DNA of 64,000 bases, taken from contig NZ_SBJH01000004.1 of assembly GCF_004368405.1 (NCBI RefSeq), positions 235,094 to 299,093 of the forward strand, written 5' to 3'. Every line of letters begins with the position of its first letter. Position 1 is the stretch's first letter. The notes under the pieces are model-generated. The model had not been told where the DNA came from. It did no database searches and saw nothing but the letters and a program-made list of their open reading frames with translations. The DNA is from Olivibacter sp. XZL3. Its GTDB lineage: Bacteria; Bacteroidota; Bacteroidia; Sphingobacteriales; Sphingobacteriaceae. The translations under genes and the position numbers were made by a program. Shown piece by piece: positions 36,929 through 45,970 of the stretch.

Positions 36929-37774
36929 TTAGATAGATTTGGTTATGAACTTCTTTATTTCTTCGACATAGAGATCGGAGTCGGTACCCATTGAGGTAAA
37001 ACATTCCAAGTGGTTACAATCCCAGGTTACGATTTTGGCTGAAGGATTTTTTTCCAAAAACACTTTATAGTCATCCGTTTTGGTGAACATATCCTGTAAT
37101 CCCGAAAAAATCAGCACAGGCTTTTGAAGCGGCTGTTTATTTGATTCGGTATAACTTTCAGCACCTTCCGGCAAAACGAGCGTTCTACTCTTCGCTTTAA
37201 AAATGCGCTCCTTTACCAGTGATGGATTGATAACAAAGGAGTCGAGGATCAAGCCTTTTATCGCTGAGTCGTTAGACACGTTCATCCGGGAAATCACTGT
37301 TCCCATCGAAAGTCCGTACAGAAAAACCTTGTCTGTTTTATAGGTTTTCGTCACGAAAGCGATCACCGCCCTCAGATCCTCCCCAAACTCGTCGTAGTAC
37401 AGCATGTCAGCATTGATATCAAAATCCGAACTTTCACCAAAACCTCTATAATCATAAAGGACAACGTTATATCCGGCATTATAAAGCGCCTGCGCCTGGC
37501 CCAGGTTATTGGCCATATTGCCTGCATCCGATCCAGAAATTATGATATAAGGCTTTTTATCGTCCTCCTGCAAACATATCCACGAGTTAAGTGAAATACT
37601 TTCATCTACCTTAATTTTATGGTTTTGATAGGCAACACCAATAACGTCGGGTAGAGCCGCATACTTCCTTTGTGGATTGATTGCATATAAATCAGAAAGG
37701 GAAAATGCATGTGTTAACAGCCATAATAAGATCACGGCGAAGTAGCGCGCTTTTATTTTCATTTTTATAATCAT
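36929..37774 (-). CDS. Secreted alpha/beta hydrolase
   Basis: 281 aa from the ATG at 37774, preceded by a weak AAGAGA site; ATGs at 37813 and 37762 are alternatives. A signal peptide follows (ending LYA). Alpha/beta-hydrolase features: YDYRGFGESSDFD, nucleophile elbow LYGLSMGTV, acidic-residue segment FSGLQDMFTKTDDY and C-terminal His in WDCNHLEC. Probably an esterase or lipase-like enzyme of the periplasm. Substrate unknown. Confidence 0.78.
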   Translation of the reverse strand: MIIKMKIKARYFAVILLWLLTHAFSLSDLYAINPQRKYAALPDVIGVAYQNHKIKVDESISLNSWICLQEDDKKPYIIISGSDAGNMANNLGQAQALYNAGYNVVLYDYRGFGESSDFDINADMLYYDEFGEDLRAVIAFVTKTYKTDKVFLYGLSMGTVISRMNVSNDSAIKGLILDSFVINPSLVKERIFKAKSRTLVLPEGAESYTESNKQPLQKPVLIFSGLQDMFTKTDDYKVFLEKNPSAKIVTWDCNHLECFTSMGTDSDLYVEEIKKFITKSI

Positions 37775-38008
37775 TTTTCTCTTACAATTATAAATAATTT
37801 TTTTTGTTGTCATAACTTGTGAGACTGCGATTACAAGCTGTTATTGATGTATTCCTGTTCATCCTTTTTATGGAATATAGCAATAAGCGGCATCTACCAA
37901 ACAAACACCAATGAAACTCGAAGCATCTATAAACTTTGTTTTATAGTAGCGGTCGGTAAGTAATTGCCTAACGGGGGTAAGACTTTGTTTATACAGGCCC
38001 TTCCTTGA

Positions 38009-38587
38009 TCAGTCTAATACAGACAATGCCGTTTCGATAATACCTTCGAAAAACTGACGGTCGTTCCTGGTTTTAGCATACACGCGCAGTCCGGTGATGG
38101 TATTGCATATGAAATGTGTCAGCGCTACTGGGTCTTTGGATGCGTTGATCTGCCCCTCCTTTTGCCCCGTTTTAATCGCTTTGATCAACGCACCTTCAAT
38201 AAGCCGCTCATCTTCGCGAAGTACATTCCTGATTAATTCATCATGGGCAGCAAGTTCAACCTCCGTATTTACCTTGAAACATCCTTTGGGGCATTCGCGG
38301 CCCAGCGCATCCACAATACCGGAACGCAAGAGCGCCCTGACACCCTCTTTAACAGAAGGCGCATCATTCAGGCTTGCCTCAATCCGCGCAGTAGCTTCCT
38401 TTTGGTATTGCTCCAGCGCTTTCATAAACAAATTATGCTTGTCGCCAAACGCATGATAAATGCTCGACCGTCCTATGCCGAGGCCTTCTATTAAATCATA
38501 CAAAGAAGTTGCATGATAGCCCTTCTCCCAAAAGATGGAAATTGCTTTCTTTAATATCTCGTTCTCATCAAAGTCTTTTGTTCTCAT
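38009..38587 (-). CDS. TetR/AcrR-family repressor
   Basis: 192 aa from ATG 38587; a frame to 38689 would add 34 residues overlapping the neighbour and lacks homology. N-terminal TetR helix-turn-helix (KAISIFWEKGYHATSLYDLIEGLGIGRSSIYHAFGDKHNLF) and a C-terminal domain with CPKGCFKVNTEVELA as in the YcdC/NemR-like C-terminal group. It lies 56 bp after the SDR gene in the same direction. It probably represses the SDR gene and itself through the paired boxes at 39536-39582. Confidence 0.88.
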   Translation of the reverse strand: MRTKDFDENEILKKAISIFWEKGYHATSLYDLIEGLGIGRSSIYHAFGDKHNLFMKALEQYQKEATARIEASLNDAPSVKEGVRALLRSGIVDALGRECPKGCFKVNTEVELAAHDELIRNVLREDERLIEGALIKAIKTGQKEGQINASKDPVALTHFICNTITGLRVYAKTRNDRQFFEGIIETALSVLD

Positions 38588-38643
38588 AAAAAAGTAGCCT
38601 TGCCTAGCAAAGGCAAAGCTATCGATTTTAAAAGAAAAAAGCA

Positions 38644-39393
38644 TTACCGCACACCGCCACTCGCGAGGATTAGCTCTCCGGTTAACCACTTCGATTCATC
38701 TGATGCCAAAAATGCCGCTACGGGTGCAATATCTTCGGGCTCACCCATGCGTCGCAAGGGTGTTTCATTAACCATCGCCTCCGCGAATTCACTGCCGATA
38801 AAACCAGCGGCGCGCGAACCTTCCGTAGACACCATGCCTGGATTAATAGAATTCACCCGAATGTTCCGAGGTCCCAATTCTTTGGATAACACCCGGGTGA
38901 TGGAATCTACAGCAGTCTTGGTCGCCGTATAAATCGCGCTTCCGGCAGGCGTTGCACTCGATACTGCCGAGCCAATGTTGATAATGCTGCCGCCTTTATC
39001 GCCAAAACTGTTTACTGCCGCTTTGGAGGTCAGCAGCACACCCAGTACGTTGATATTGAACTGGTGGTGAAAGGCTTCCTCGGTAAGATCTTCTATAGGT
39101 GCCCAGACATAAACCCCAGCATTATTGACCAATACATCGAGGGTACCGTATTGTCTGATCGTTTCCGCAAAAAGACGATCAACATCTGCCGTTTTCGATA
39201 CATCCGCCTGAACGGCTATTGCTTTGCCTCCGTGGTTTACAATTTCGGCAACTACCGTTTCTGCATCCGCTTGGGCAGCACCGTAGTTGACCACCACAGC
39301 AGCGCCTTCCGCAGCCAACTTTTTTGCAATGGCTGCCCCGATTCCTTTGGAAGCCCCGGTAACCACGGCCACCTTGTTTTCTAATTTTTTCAT
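38644..39393 (-). CDS. Short-chain dehydrogenase/reductase
   Basis: 249 aa, classical SDR. Cofactor motif TGASKGIGAA at 14-23, NNAG at 91-94, catalytic Ser in NIGSAVSS, catalytic Tyr and Lys in YTATK. It most resembles 3-oxoacyl-reductase-like (FabG-type) or glucose-dehydrogenase-type SDRs acting with NADP(H). In an operon with the TetR gene, so likely induced by the compound it reduces. Substrate unknown. Confidence 0.88.
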   Translation of the reverse strand: MKKLENKVAVVTGASKGIGAAIAKKLAAEGAAVVVNYGAAQADAETVVAEIVNHGGKAIAVQADVSKTADVDRLFAETIRQYGTLDVLVNNAGVYVWAPIEDLTEEAFHHQFNINVLGVLLTSKAAVNSFGDKGGSIINIGSAVSSATPAGSAIYTATKTAVDSITRVLSKELGPRNIRVNSINPGMVSTEGSRAAGFIGSEFAEAMVNETPLRRMGEPEDIAPVAAFLASDESKWLTGELILASGGVR

Positions 39394-39535
39394 TTATTTA
39401 AATTTGTTTATTCATTTATATTTACCTCTAAAGGTATTCATGCTGTCTTCGGCGGTTTTAACAGTGATGAAGCTATCAGATTTTATTCGCGCCCCTGTGT
39501 GGTTTGAATAAATCGTGATGGTCTCCTATCATATT

Positions 39536-39584
39536 GAACCATTCGGTTCACAAATATAAGAGTTAATTAGACCGACTGGTACAA
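39536..39584 (-). promoter_or_regulatory. SDR promoter with two candidate TetR operator boxes
   Basis: On the minus strand a perfect Bacteroidota -7 box TATATTTG occupies 39551-39558. Downstream of it, at the expected transcription start, GAACC-N4-GGTTC lies at 39536-39549; upstream, ACC-GACT-GGT lies at 39571-39580. The two ACC-N4-GGT cores are 33 bp apart, three helical turns. This layout suits repression by the dimeric TetR protein encoded in the same operon. Confidence 0.5.
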
Positions 39585-39641
39585 TTAGGTATTATATGAA
39601 GAAGCAGTGACAAAAGAGGAAAAGTAGTAAGGACAAGACAG

Positions 39642-39679
39642 TGTCCGAGAATGAACGCCAGCTGTCCGAAAACGAACAG
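39642..39679 (+). promoter_or_regulatory. Paired TGTCCG boxes upstream of the permease gene
   Basis: TGTCCGAGAATGAAC starts at 39642 and TGTCCGAAAACGAACAG starts at 39663, exactly 21 bp apart (two helical turns). The second is a near-palindrome (CTGTCCG/CGAACAG). In Bacteroidota such boxes lie upstream of FtsX-type permease genes and are thought to bind sigma-54 activators; a -24/-12 site is not convincing here, the best being TGGCC about 90 bp further on. Confidence 0.4.
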
Positions 39680-39779
39680 TCCACCGGCCTAAGCCTCAAA
39701 CATAAGTTGTTATTAATCAACAAAATAACCTTTATGGCCTCGTTTATGTTTACCATACCGTAAAACCGAAGACTTTCTT

Positions 39780-42143
39780 ATGTTGAAGAACTACATCAAA
39801 ATCGCTTGGCGCAATCTACTTAAAAATAAAGGCTATTCTATCTTGAATATCGGCGGATTGGCTATCGGTATGGCTGCGGCCATGCTCATTCTGTCCTGGG
39901 TGGAAAATGAACGCAGTTTTGATATGTTCCATCACAAAAAAGACCAGCTTTTCCTATTGGGGAACCGAGCCAATTGGGGGGACAAACTTCAAGTTTGGTT
40001 TTATACACCCAAGCCTTTGGGCCCAGCCGCCAAAGCCGAATTTCCGGAAATAGCCAATTATAGCCGATATTCCGACGGTTATAACTTTCTGCTCTCGGTA
40101 GATGAAAAGAAGATGAAGGGAGAGGGTGCCTTTGTTGACTCCGCTTTTCTTGACATGTTTGATTTTCAGCTGCTTGCAGGAGACAAAAAGCACATCTTAA
40201 ACAGCCCGACCGAAATTGTCATTACACAGGCACTTGCCAAGCGCTTATTCGGGAACGAAGTTGCGCTGGGCAAAACGCTTAAGATTGACAGTGTGGATAT
40301 GGTCACCGTTTCGGGCGTTTTAGCCGATATGCCCGGCAACACCCGGTTCACGAATATCGAGTTTTTACTTCCCTGGCGATACCTCGAAAAGATTGGGTAC
40401 AGTGACGATTACTGGAGTAACAATTCAGTGCAGACCTATGTGGAATTAAATCCCGGCATTAGCAAAGAGGCGATGAACAAGAAGATCAAGGACATCACCA
40501 TGCGTCATAACGGCCCGGAAGAAGATACCGAAGTGTTATTACACGCATTGCCCGATTGGTGGCTACGCTCCAAATTTGAAAATGGAAAAATCGTAGGAGG
40601 GCGTATCGATATGGTACATCTTTTCACCTTAATCGCCGTCTTTATCCTGCTGATTGCCTGCATCAATTTCATGAACATCAGCACCGCGCGCAGTGAAAAA
40701 AGAGCCAAAGAGGTCGGTGTCCGAAAAGTTGCAGGAGCCTATCGTTTATCCTTGATCGGTCAGTTTCTGAGCGAATCCATCTTAATTGCCACTATTTCAG
40801 GTCTTATTGCCCTCCTTATTACCTGGTTGGTTTTGCCTGCCTTTGGAAATCTAATAAGCAGACGTTTAGCGGTCGATTTTGGTGATTTCCGGTTTTGGTT
40901 AAATGCCATTGGTTTTATTCTGATCACGGGAATACTGGCAGGCAGTTTCCCGGCATTCTTCCTTTCCTCCTTCCAGCCCGTCAAGGTGTTAAAAGGCACT
41001 TTCAAACAAGCAAAAGCAACCTTTAGTCTCCGTAAAATATTGGTGGTTGTTCAGTTTAGCATTGCCATTATCCTCATCATAAGCACCTTGGTTATTCGTA
41101 AGCAAATCCAATATGCAAAAGACCGGGAAAATGGGTATGACAAAAACAATGTCGTCTATATTTTTGAAGAAGGTGAGATGGCCAAAAACAGCCGTCTTAT
41201 AAAAAACGAGTTATTACAAGACGGTGTGGCAGCATCAATAACACGTTCCAGTTGCCCCATTACAGAAAGTTGGAGCAATACCAACGGATTTCAATGGGAG
41301 GGGAAAGCGCCAAACGATAAAACGCTTTTCGATCGTATGTGTGCGGATGAGCATATCGTACAAACTGCCGGACTCAAGTTGGTTGCGGGTAGGGACATGG
41401 ATCTCACGCAGTATCCTACAGATTCCACCGCGGTACTTTTAAATGAGGCAGCCGTAAAAGCCATGGGTTTTAAAGATCCGATAGGCCAGGTGATCCGCGA
41501 CAATGGGATCGAATGGCACGTTATAGGTGTGGTGGCCGATTTTATTTCGCGTTCACCTTATGATCCCATTGAGCCCACCGTCATCGAAGGCGCAAAAGGC
41601 TGGTTTAATATCATGCACATCAAGTTTAATCCATCTTTAAGCACAGCGACTGCACTTGCTAAAACAGAAGCCATTTTTAAACGTTACAACCCAGATTATC
41701 CCTTTGTCTACAATTTTGTAGATAAAGCCTATGCACAGAAATTCAAAGAATCAGAACAAACCGGCACGATGGCTGCCTTATTTGCCTTTCTAACCATTTT
41801 CATCTCTTGCCTGGGATTATTTGGACTAGCGGCTTACATGGCCGAAAATCGCACCAAGGAAATCGGTGTCCGCAAAGTATTGGGTGCATCGGTTTTTTCC
41901 ATTACGCAGTTATTGTCCAAAGAATTTGCCTTGTTGGTTGTGATCTCCTGTTTGGTGGCCTTTCCCATTGCCTACTGGGCTATGGACCGTTTTCTGCAGA
42001 CCTATACCTATCGCATTGCGCTCGGGTGGGGCTTGTTTATATTGTCCGGATTGGGCGCTTTGCTGCTCGCGTTACTTACTGTTAGTTCGCAGGCCATCAA
42101 AGCAGCCATTGCCAACCCGATTGATTCGTTGAGGGATGAATAA
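39780..42143 (+). CDS. FtsX/MacB-type ABC transporter permease
   Basis: 787 aa. Layout of the large Bacteroidota permeases: first helix (MAAAMLILSW), periplasmic MacB-core domain (about 45-280), three helices around 285-400, second periplasmic domain (about 440-660), and three C-terminal helices. The coupling motif occurs twice: EKRAKEVGVRKVAGA after helix 2 and ENRTKEIGVRKVLGA after helix 6. Such proteins pair with a MacB-like ATPase; none is adjacent. They act in mechanotransmission or efflux across the envelope. Likely regulated through the paired boxes upstream. Confidence 0.9.
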   Translation: MLKNYIKIAWRNLLKNKGYSILNIGGLAIGMAAAMLILSWVENERSFDMFHHKKDQLFLLGNRANWGDKLQVWFYTPKPLGPAAKAEFPEIANYSRYSDGYNFLLSVDEKKMKGEGAFVDSAFLDMFDFQLLAGDKKHILNSPTEIVITQALAKRLFGNEVALGKTLKIDSVDMVTVSGVLADMPGNTRFTNIEFLLPWRYLEKIGYSDDYWSNNSVQTYVELNPGISKEAMNKKIKDITMRHNGPEEDTEVLLHALPDWWLRSKFENGKIVGGRIDMVHLFTLIAVFILLIACINFMNISTARSEKRAKEVGVRKVAGAYRLSLIGQFLSESILIATISGLIALLITWLVLPAFGNLISRRLAVDFGDFRFWLNAIGFILITGILAGSFPAFFLSSFQPVKVLKGTFKQAKATFSLRKILVVVQFSIAIILIISTLVIRKQIQYAKDRENGYDKNNVVYIFEEGEMAKNSRLIKNELLQDGVAASITRSSCPITESWSNTNGFQWEGKAPNDKTLFDRMCADEHIVQTAGLKLVAGRDMDLTQYPTDSTAVLLNEAAVKAMGFKDPIGQVIRDNGIEWHVIGVVADFISRSPYDPIEPTVIEGAKGWFNIMHIKFNPSLSTATALAKTEAIFKRYNPDYPFVYNFVDKAYAQKFKESEQTGTMAALFAFLTIFISCLGLFGLAAYMAENRTKEIGVRKVLGASVFSITQLLSKEFALLVVISCLVAFPIAYWAMDRFLQTYTYRIALGWGLFILSGLGALLLALLTVSSQAIKAAIANPIDSLRDE

Positions 42144-42217
42144 CGGCGGGAGCGATTATATTGCATATGACAGTAATTTATCTTAGGTTTGAGCATTAAC
42201 AGCAAATAAACCCGGTA

Positions 42218-42721
42218 ATGATAATTAAATATTTTACATTCAGCCTTTCAATAACAACCATTTCCTGGATTGTGGGAATGCTCTTTAATGTGCTATTACA
42301 AAACAGCACCTTCTACAAGAAACAACTTTCCGACCTGAATTTTATCAAAAGCGATCGTTTGAATCAACTCATTGGACTTGGCTTTTTTAAATGGATGGTA
42401 AAAAACACATTCTTTAAGTTTTTTAATCCAAAACTTCATCTGAAAACAAGAATTGATCAGACAGATTTAGATACGTTGCGGAGGGAAATGACGACCGCTG
42501 AAATAAGTCATTTAATCGCCTTTATGTTTGTCTGCTTTTTCGCCTTAGATAAGTTTCTGCGATCCGACTTTTTATTTGGATGCACGATGATGATCGTGAA
42601 TATAGGAATGAATTTATATCCGTCTTTATTACAACAAGTCAATAAAAGGCGCATCGATAAATTAGCAAAAAAACTACAGCGAACAGCTATGCGGCAAAGT
42701 AACAGTTTGAATCTAATTTGA
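42218..42721 (+). CDS. CrtO-like membrane acyltransferase-family protein
   Basis: 167 aa with three or four predicted helices. The pattern LGFFKWMVKNTFFKFFNPKL, then EISHLIAFMFVCFFALDKF and the terminal LYPSLLQQVNKRRIDKL is that of small glycosyl-4,4-diaponeurosporenoate acyltransferase (CrtO)-like proteins, in which Glu-x-x-His and the NR pair are conserved. No carotenoid genes are nearby, so the acceptor is unknown. Encoded 74 bp after the permease gene. Confidence 0.55.
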   Translation: MIIKYFTFSLSITTISWIVGMLFNVLLQNSTFYKKQLSDLNFIKSDRLNQLIGLGFFKWMVKNTFFKFFNPKLHLKTRIDQTDLDTLRREMTTAEISHLIAFMFVCFFALDKFLRSDFLFGCTMMIVNIGMNLYPSLLQQVNKRRIDKLAKKLQRTAMRQSNSLNLI

Positions 42722-42878
42722 GATCGACGGAAAGCAACAGCTAGTTTCGATTTTTAAGTACCGAATGGTAGCCAAGGAAGAACTGCCTCTCACTATAGGC
42801 TTTTTACTAATTCATAATTTGCACTTCGACCTCATTCATTGAAAAACATGGCTTCTGTAAACTTATACTAAATTGCTT

Positions 42879-43802
42879 TTATAGATTCTCAACTACGTCC
42901 AATGGTAGCTTAAGGCTTTTGGCAATTTGCTCGTTACTTAAAAGTCCGGTCTCTTTCAAAGATTTAGCTGAGTCTACAAGTACTTTATGTTTTTCTTTTT
43001 CGGCTCTGGCACGTTCCTCTTCTCTGGCTTTTTTTGTGGCTTCTTCTGCAGCTTCTTTTGCCGCTTTTTTTGCAGCTTCTTTTATTGCGTGATCAAAGGC
43101 ATTCTGGGTATCCCATTTCGCCTTTAGGCTTGCTTCGTATGCCATACGTTCCTCCTTGCTTAATTTTGATACTGTTCCTATCTTAAAGATAAGTTTAAAA
43201 ACCCGCTTATCCAAAAATTTAGGGACTTGGTCCATATTGCTCATGTGTTTGAGCAAGTAAAACCACTTGTCCCGTTCGTTATCCAGCTCTCCTTCCGTTT
43301 TGACAAAATTAGGCAACTCTATGAATTTAAAGCCCAGCTTTTTGTAAAAAATTTCGCCAGTGCTCTTATTGCAAAGGGCGATATCATGAAAATAATGGCT
43401 TCGCTGCTTTTCTTCCATACGAAATTCCAAAAGAGCGATAAGAAAAACTTCGGGTAGCTGGTAACTATTGAAAGCTTTTCCTTTCGGTAACTGACGCTGA
43501 ATTAAACGCGAGCTATAATAAAGCGCTCTGTCCCTGAAATATTCCTGCCGTATACGCTGCATTTCGATGATAAAGTACTCGCCATTGCTTCCGCGACAGT
43601 GTAGGTCAAAAACAACTCTTTTGTCTTCCTTATCGTCCCCGTCATGCTCATTAGGTCCGTATTCAACCCCTTCAAAAAGGTCATTCAGAAACTCAATCAG
43701 GATTTCTTTGTTCGGCTCACTGCCAAAATAGTGACGGAAACCAAAATCGCTTAACGGATCAACAAATTTACCAGGTTTGATGTAGCTTTCTTCTGTATTC
43801 AT
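42879..43802 (-). CDS. Rpn-family recombination-promoting nuclease / PD-(D/E)XK transposase-like
   Basis: 307 aa from ATG 43802, which gives the conserved start KFVDPLSDFGFRHYFGSEPNKEILI; the frame to 43895 adds 31 unrelated residues. Nuclease residues are visible in VVFDLHCRGSNGEYFIIEMQ (Asp ... Glu-x-Gln). The C-terminal part is an Ala/Lys/Glu-rich coiled coil (about 240-285) followed by a helix-turn-helix-like SNEQIAKSLKLPLDVVENL. Rpn proteins are DNA endonucleases promoting recA-independent recombination in other bacteria. The protein looks intact. Confidence 0.85.
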   Translation of the reverse strand: MNTEESYIKPGKFVDPLSDFGFRHYFGSEPNKEILIEFLNDLFEGVEYGPNEHDGDDKEDKRVVFDLHCRGSNGEYFIIEMQRIRQEYFRDRALYYSSRLIQRQLPKGKAFNSYQLPEVFLIALLEFRMEEKQRSHYFHDIALCNKSTGEIFYKKLGFKFIELPNFVKTEGELDNERDKWFYLLKHMSNMDQVPKFLDKRVFKLIFKIGTVSKLSKEERMAYEASLKAKWDTQNAFDHAIKEAAKKAAKEAAEEATKKAREEERARAEKEKHKVLVDSAKSLKETGLLSNEQIAKSLKLPLDVVENL

Positions 43803-44155
43803 GCACAATAGATTTGGGTTCCCTGCTAAATTAGGGTATCCAGAGCTGGGAAGCGATTTTCTTCGGCAAATGAACAAAGTGAACAGGTGGAGCACCGCAA
43901 TAAAGATTTAGATCCTTTACTCGAAGATTATGGATTTTTTTCATCTCAGCAATAAATGCTACATCACTGACCCTGAAAGAAATCAGCAACAATCCAGCCA
44001 TAGATCTTCGATCTTATTCTTCCAAAGGCGTTAAAAACTTTTGAATTAACCTATTGTGTTTGTTTCTATCAGACTTAAGTCAAGCAGCACACTATTCAAA
44101 TCTATCCTCCGTTTGTACTATCTTTAGTCCTTCGTTGCCCCTCTTATACCTCCAG

Positions 44156-44257
44156 GGTAAACAAAGGGTAAAGAAAAGGTAGAGAATAGGTAAAGAAAAG
44201 GTAAACAACGGGTAAAGGAAGGGTAAGCAAAGTATATGCATACCCCATTATTACCCC
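44156..44257 (+). repeat. 11-bp tandem array A (7 direct units, 2 inverted units)
   Basis: Seven consecutive 11-bp units run from 44156 to 44232, each beginning GGTAA or GGTAG (consensus GGTAAAGAAAG). They are followed, in the opposite sense, by TACCCC at 44241 and 44252, again 11 bp apart. The unit length is exact although the bases vary, so the period rather than the sequence is kept. Confidence 0.85.
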
Positions 44258-44420
44258 CCGCAAGCTCGATAAATTCGACCGAGAAAGAAACTGTACCCCA
44301 CCGCGGGCGATCTGCGCAAGAAACCAAGAGCCTTGATTGACCATCTTAAAGAAAATTTAAGTCGTAATTTTACTCTAGTATCCCTAAAAAATTTCAAACA
44401 ACCATTCCTTTAATTTTTCG

Positions 44421-44428
44421 TATATTTG
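44421..44428 (+). promoter_or_regulatory. Candidate -7 box for the 92-aa gene
   Basis: TATATTTG, a perfect match to the Bacteroidota TAnnTTTG box, 26 bp before the ATG at 44455. No convincing TTTG is found at the -33 position. Confidence 0.35.
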
Positions 44429-44454
44429 AGTATCAAATGGGATAAGATACAACG

Positions 44455-44733
44455 ATGAAAACCATATCAATACAAGTACCTCCGGCTTTAGCTTCCGCTT
44501 ACGAGCAAGCGGATCCAGACAGGAAACGAAAAGTTGAGATATATATTAATGCCTTTTTGAACGATTTTTTCAGCAATCAATCTGCCAATGAAAGGTTGTT
44601 TGAGACAATGAGAAAGGCAAGTGCAGAAGCGAAGTCAACAGGTTTTTCACAGGAAGAATTAGACAAGCTATTAAGCGAGGATGAAAAGACTCCCATACTT
44701 AATTCCGCCGATTTTCTAGCCATATTTAAATGA
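44455..44733 (+). CDS. Small antitoxin-like helical protein
   Basis: 92 aa. N-terminal MKTISIQVPPALASAYEQAD followed by helices, resembling ribbon-helix-helix antitoxin-type proteins; the C-terminal half (FSQEELDKLLSEDE) is acidic. There is no toxin gene directly downstream. PIN toxin sequences lie 1.2 kb away but are preceded by their own antitoxin remnant. Function is unknown. Confidence 0.55.
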   Translation: MKTISIQVPPALASAYEQADPDRKRKVEIYINAFLNDFFSNQSANERLFETMRKASAEAKSTGFSQEELDKLLSEDEKTPILNSADFLAIFK

Positions 44734-44773
44734 CAAGACCCTGCCGCACTGCTGTCTAAATTACGGATTAAGC

Positions 44774-45223
44774 CTAGGACCTTATCCGCTGTTGTAAGTC
44801 GTCCAAGAGATCCTGATAAATCTTTTTGTCTTCCAAGATACCCTGATCGTCGTAATAATAGGTTCTATTGTGCACATCCCCCCCGAACATATACTCTTCC
44901 ACATAAATATTCAACGAAAGCTCCGTTGCTGTATCCTTTGGCCTTAGGATAAAATTAAAGGTTCTCTTCTCTCCTTTTTTTGCCGATAAAACACGCTTAT
45001 CTTTCACGAAAATCTTCGCTTGTATAAAGCCGGCTTGTTTATCCATCGCTGTAATAAACAGGTCTTCCGCCTGGAGGTAGTCGACAATTTCATCAAAGGC
45101 AGTCTCGACAGCCACATTAAGTGTTATTCTTTTAAACGATTGATCATTTTCACCTCGCTGCGCATAAGCACCGATGGTGCAGCAGAACAGTAGAAGCACA
45201 GGGAATAACTTCTTTACTTCCAT
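44774..45223 (-). CDS. Hypothetical exported protein
   Basis: 149 aa with a signal peptide ending AYAQ (residue 21). The mature part is alternating beta/alpha (FKRITLNVAVETAFDEIVDYL, DKQAGFIQAKIFVKDKRVLS, TELSLNIYVEEYMFGG) ending in a helix DLLDDLQQRI. It looks like a small periplasmic domain that I cannot assign to a family with confidence. Confidence 0.65.
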   Translation of the reverse strand: MEVKKLFPVLLLFCCTIGAYAQRGENDQSFKRITLNVAVETAFDEIVDYLQAEDLFITAMDKQAGFIQAKIFVKDKRVLSAKKGEKRTFNFILRPKDTATELSLNIYVEEYMFGGDVHNRTYYYDDQGILEDKKIYQDLLDDLQQRIRS

Positions 45224-45417
45224 AAATCCTTGATTAGTTTACCAAACTTAGATAAATTCATTTTTATATGCAATTTAATCGCGCATGCATATAAAATGAT
45301 GTTCTAATGCTCTTCAGCCATCAAGCGCCGTTTTATAGAATAAGTATCCTCTTTTCTGTCGTTTTTATTAGCATCATTATACAAGGCACCGACAGCACCT
45401 TAACATCAATTACCTGT

Positions 45418-45774
45418 TTACTCCAGCTTTTTGTGTTTCTCTCCCCACTTCTCAAGCGCTTTAATAACGGATTTCATTTCGTAGCCAATTGGAGTCAGTT
45501 CATATTCCACCCGTGGCGGAACCTCCGCGTAAACGGTCCGCGAGACGATTTTATTTTCTTCCAATTTCCGGAGTTGTAAGGTCAGCATCCGTTCCGTGAT
45601 GTTGGGCAATAACCTTTTCAATTCCCCAAACCGCAGCTTTCCGTTTATTAACCAAGAGCAGATAACCAAGGTCCACTGCCCACCGATAATGCTGGCGGCA
45701 TACACTTCGGGGCACTCGTCGGCTAATGCCTGCTTATTCGCAAAATTGGTTGACGTTTCTTTTATCTTCGACAT
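45418..45774 (-). CDS. HxlR-family winged-helix regulator
   Basis: 118 aa. HxlR features: a conserved Cys near the N terminus (DECPEVYAASIIGGQWTLVI), the winged helix LRFGELKRLLPNITERMLTLQLRKLE and the wing VPPRVEYELTPIGYEM. HxlR proteins respond to redox or electrophile stress, often through that Cys. No target gene is divergent next to it, so its regulon is unclear. Confidence 0.88.
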   Translation of the reverse strand: MSKIKETSTNFANKQALADECPEVYAASIIGGQWTLVICSWLINGKLRFGELKRLLPNITERMLTLQLRKLEENKIVSRTVYAEVPPRVEYELTPIGYEMKSVIKALEKWGEKHKKLE

Positions 45775-45841
45775 TACTTACATTTTTTATAGTACCACAC
45801 AATTGGTTGGTAAGATACAAAATTCGGACTAAGCCCTTTAA

Positions 45842-45970
45842 TTTTGCTGCACAAAGGAAACGGCTTTTTACAAATCATTTGGTGCATTTTCTTCTAGCGA
45901 AGAGGCAGAGACTTTAGTAGAAGAAATAAGATCAGCAAGAAAGTTTAGTAAAAAAGACATTCGCTTCTAA
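45842..45970 (+). pseudogene. Antitoxin remnant (C-terminal part) of a vapBC-like pair
   Basis: A 42-codon frame with a stop just upstream (45839) and no start codon encodes FYKSFGAFSSSEEAETLVEE followed by IRSARKFSKKDIRF, the typical tail of Bacteroidota antitoxins that precede PIN toxins. Its stop overlaps the toxin ATG (TAATG), preserving the operon junction. The N-terminal half is absent. Confidence 0.65.

Larger units (their letters stand above)
39394..39779. other. Divergent regulatory region (SDR and permease)
   Basis: 386 bp without a gene. It contains the SDR promoter and TetR-type boxes on the left and the paired TGTCCG boxes on the right, both listed separately. Nothing else recognised. 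Confidence 0.6.
43803..44454. other. Intergenic region with a 56-codon open frame and an 11-bp repeat array
   Basis: Besides the array at 44156-44257 and the promoter box at 44421, one minus-strand open frame of 56 codons (44001 to 43831, beginning MAGLLLISFRVSDVAFI) is present. It has no recognisable relatives and may be the tail of a decayed gene. Nothing else seen. Confidence 0.4.

Noticed and set aside
45307..45579. Plus-strand frame opposite the HxlR gene
   Set aside because: It is the antisense of the HxlR coding sequence plus upstream DNA, with no recognisable protein features.
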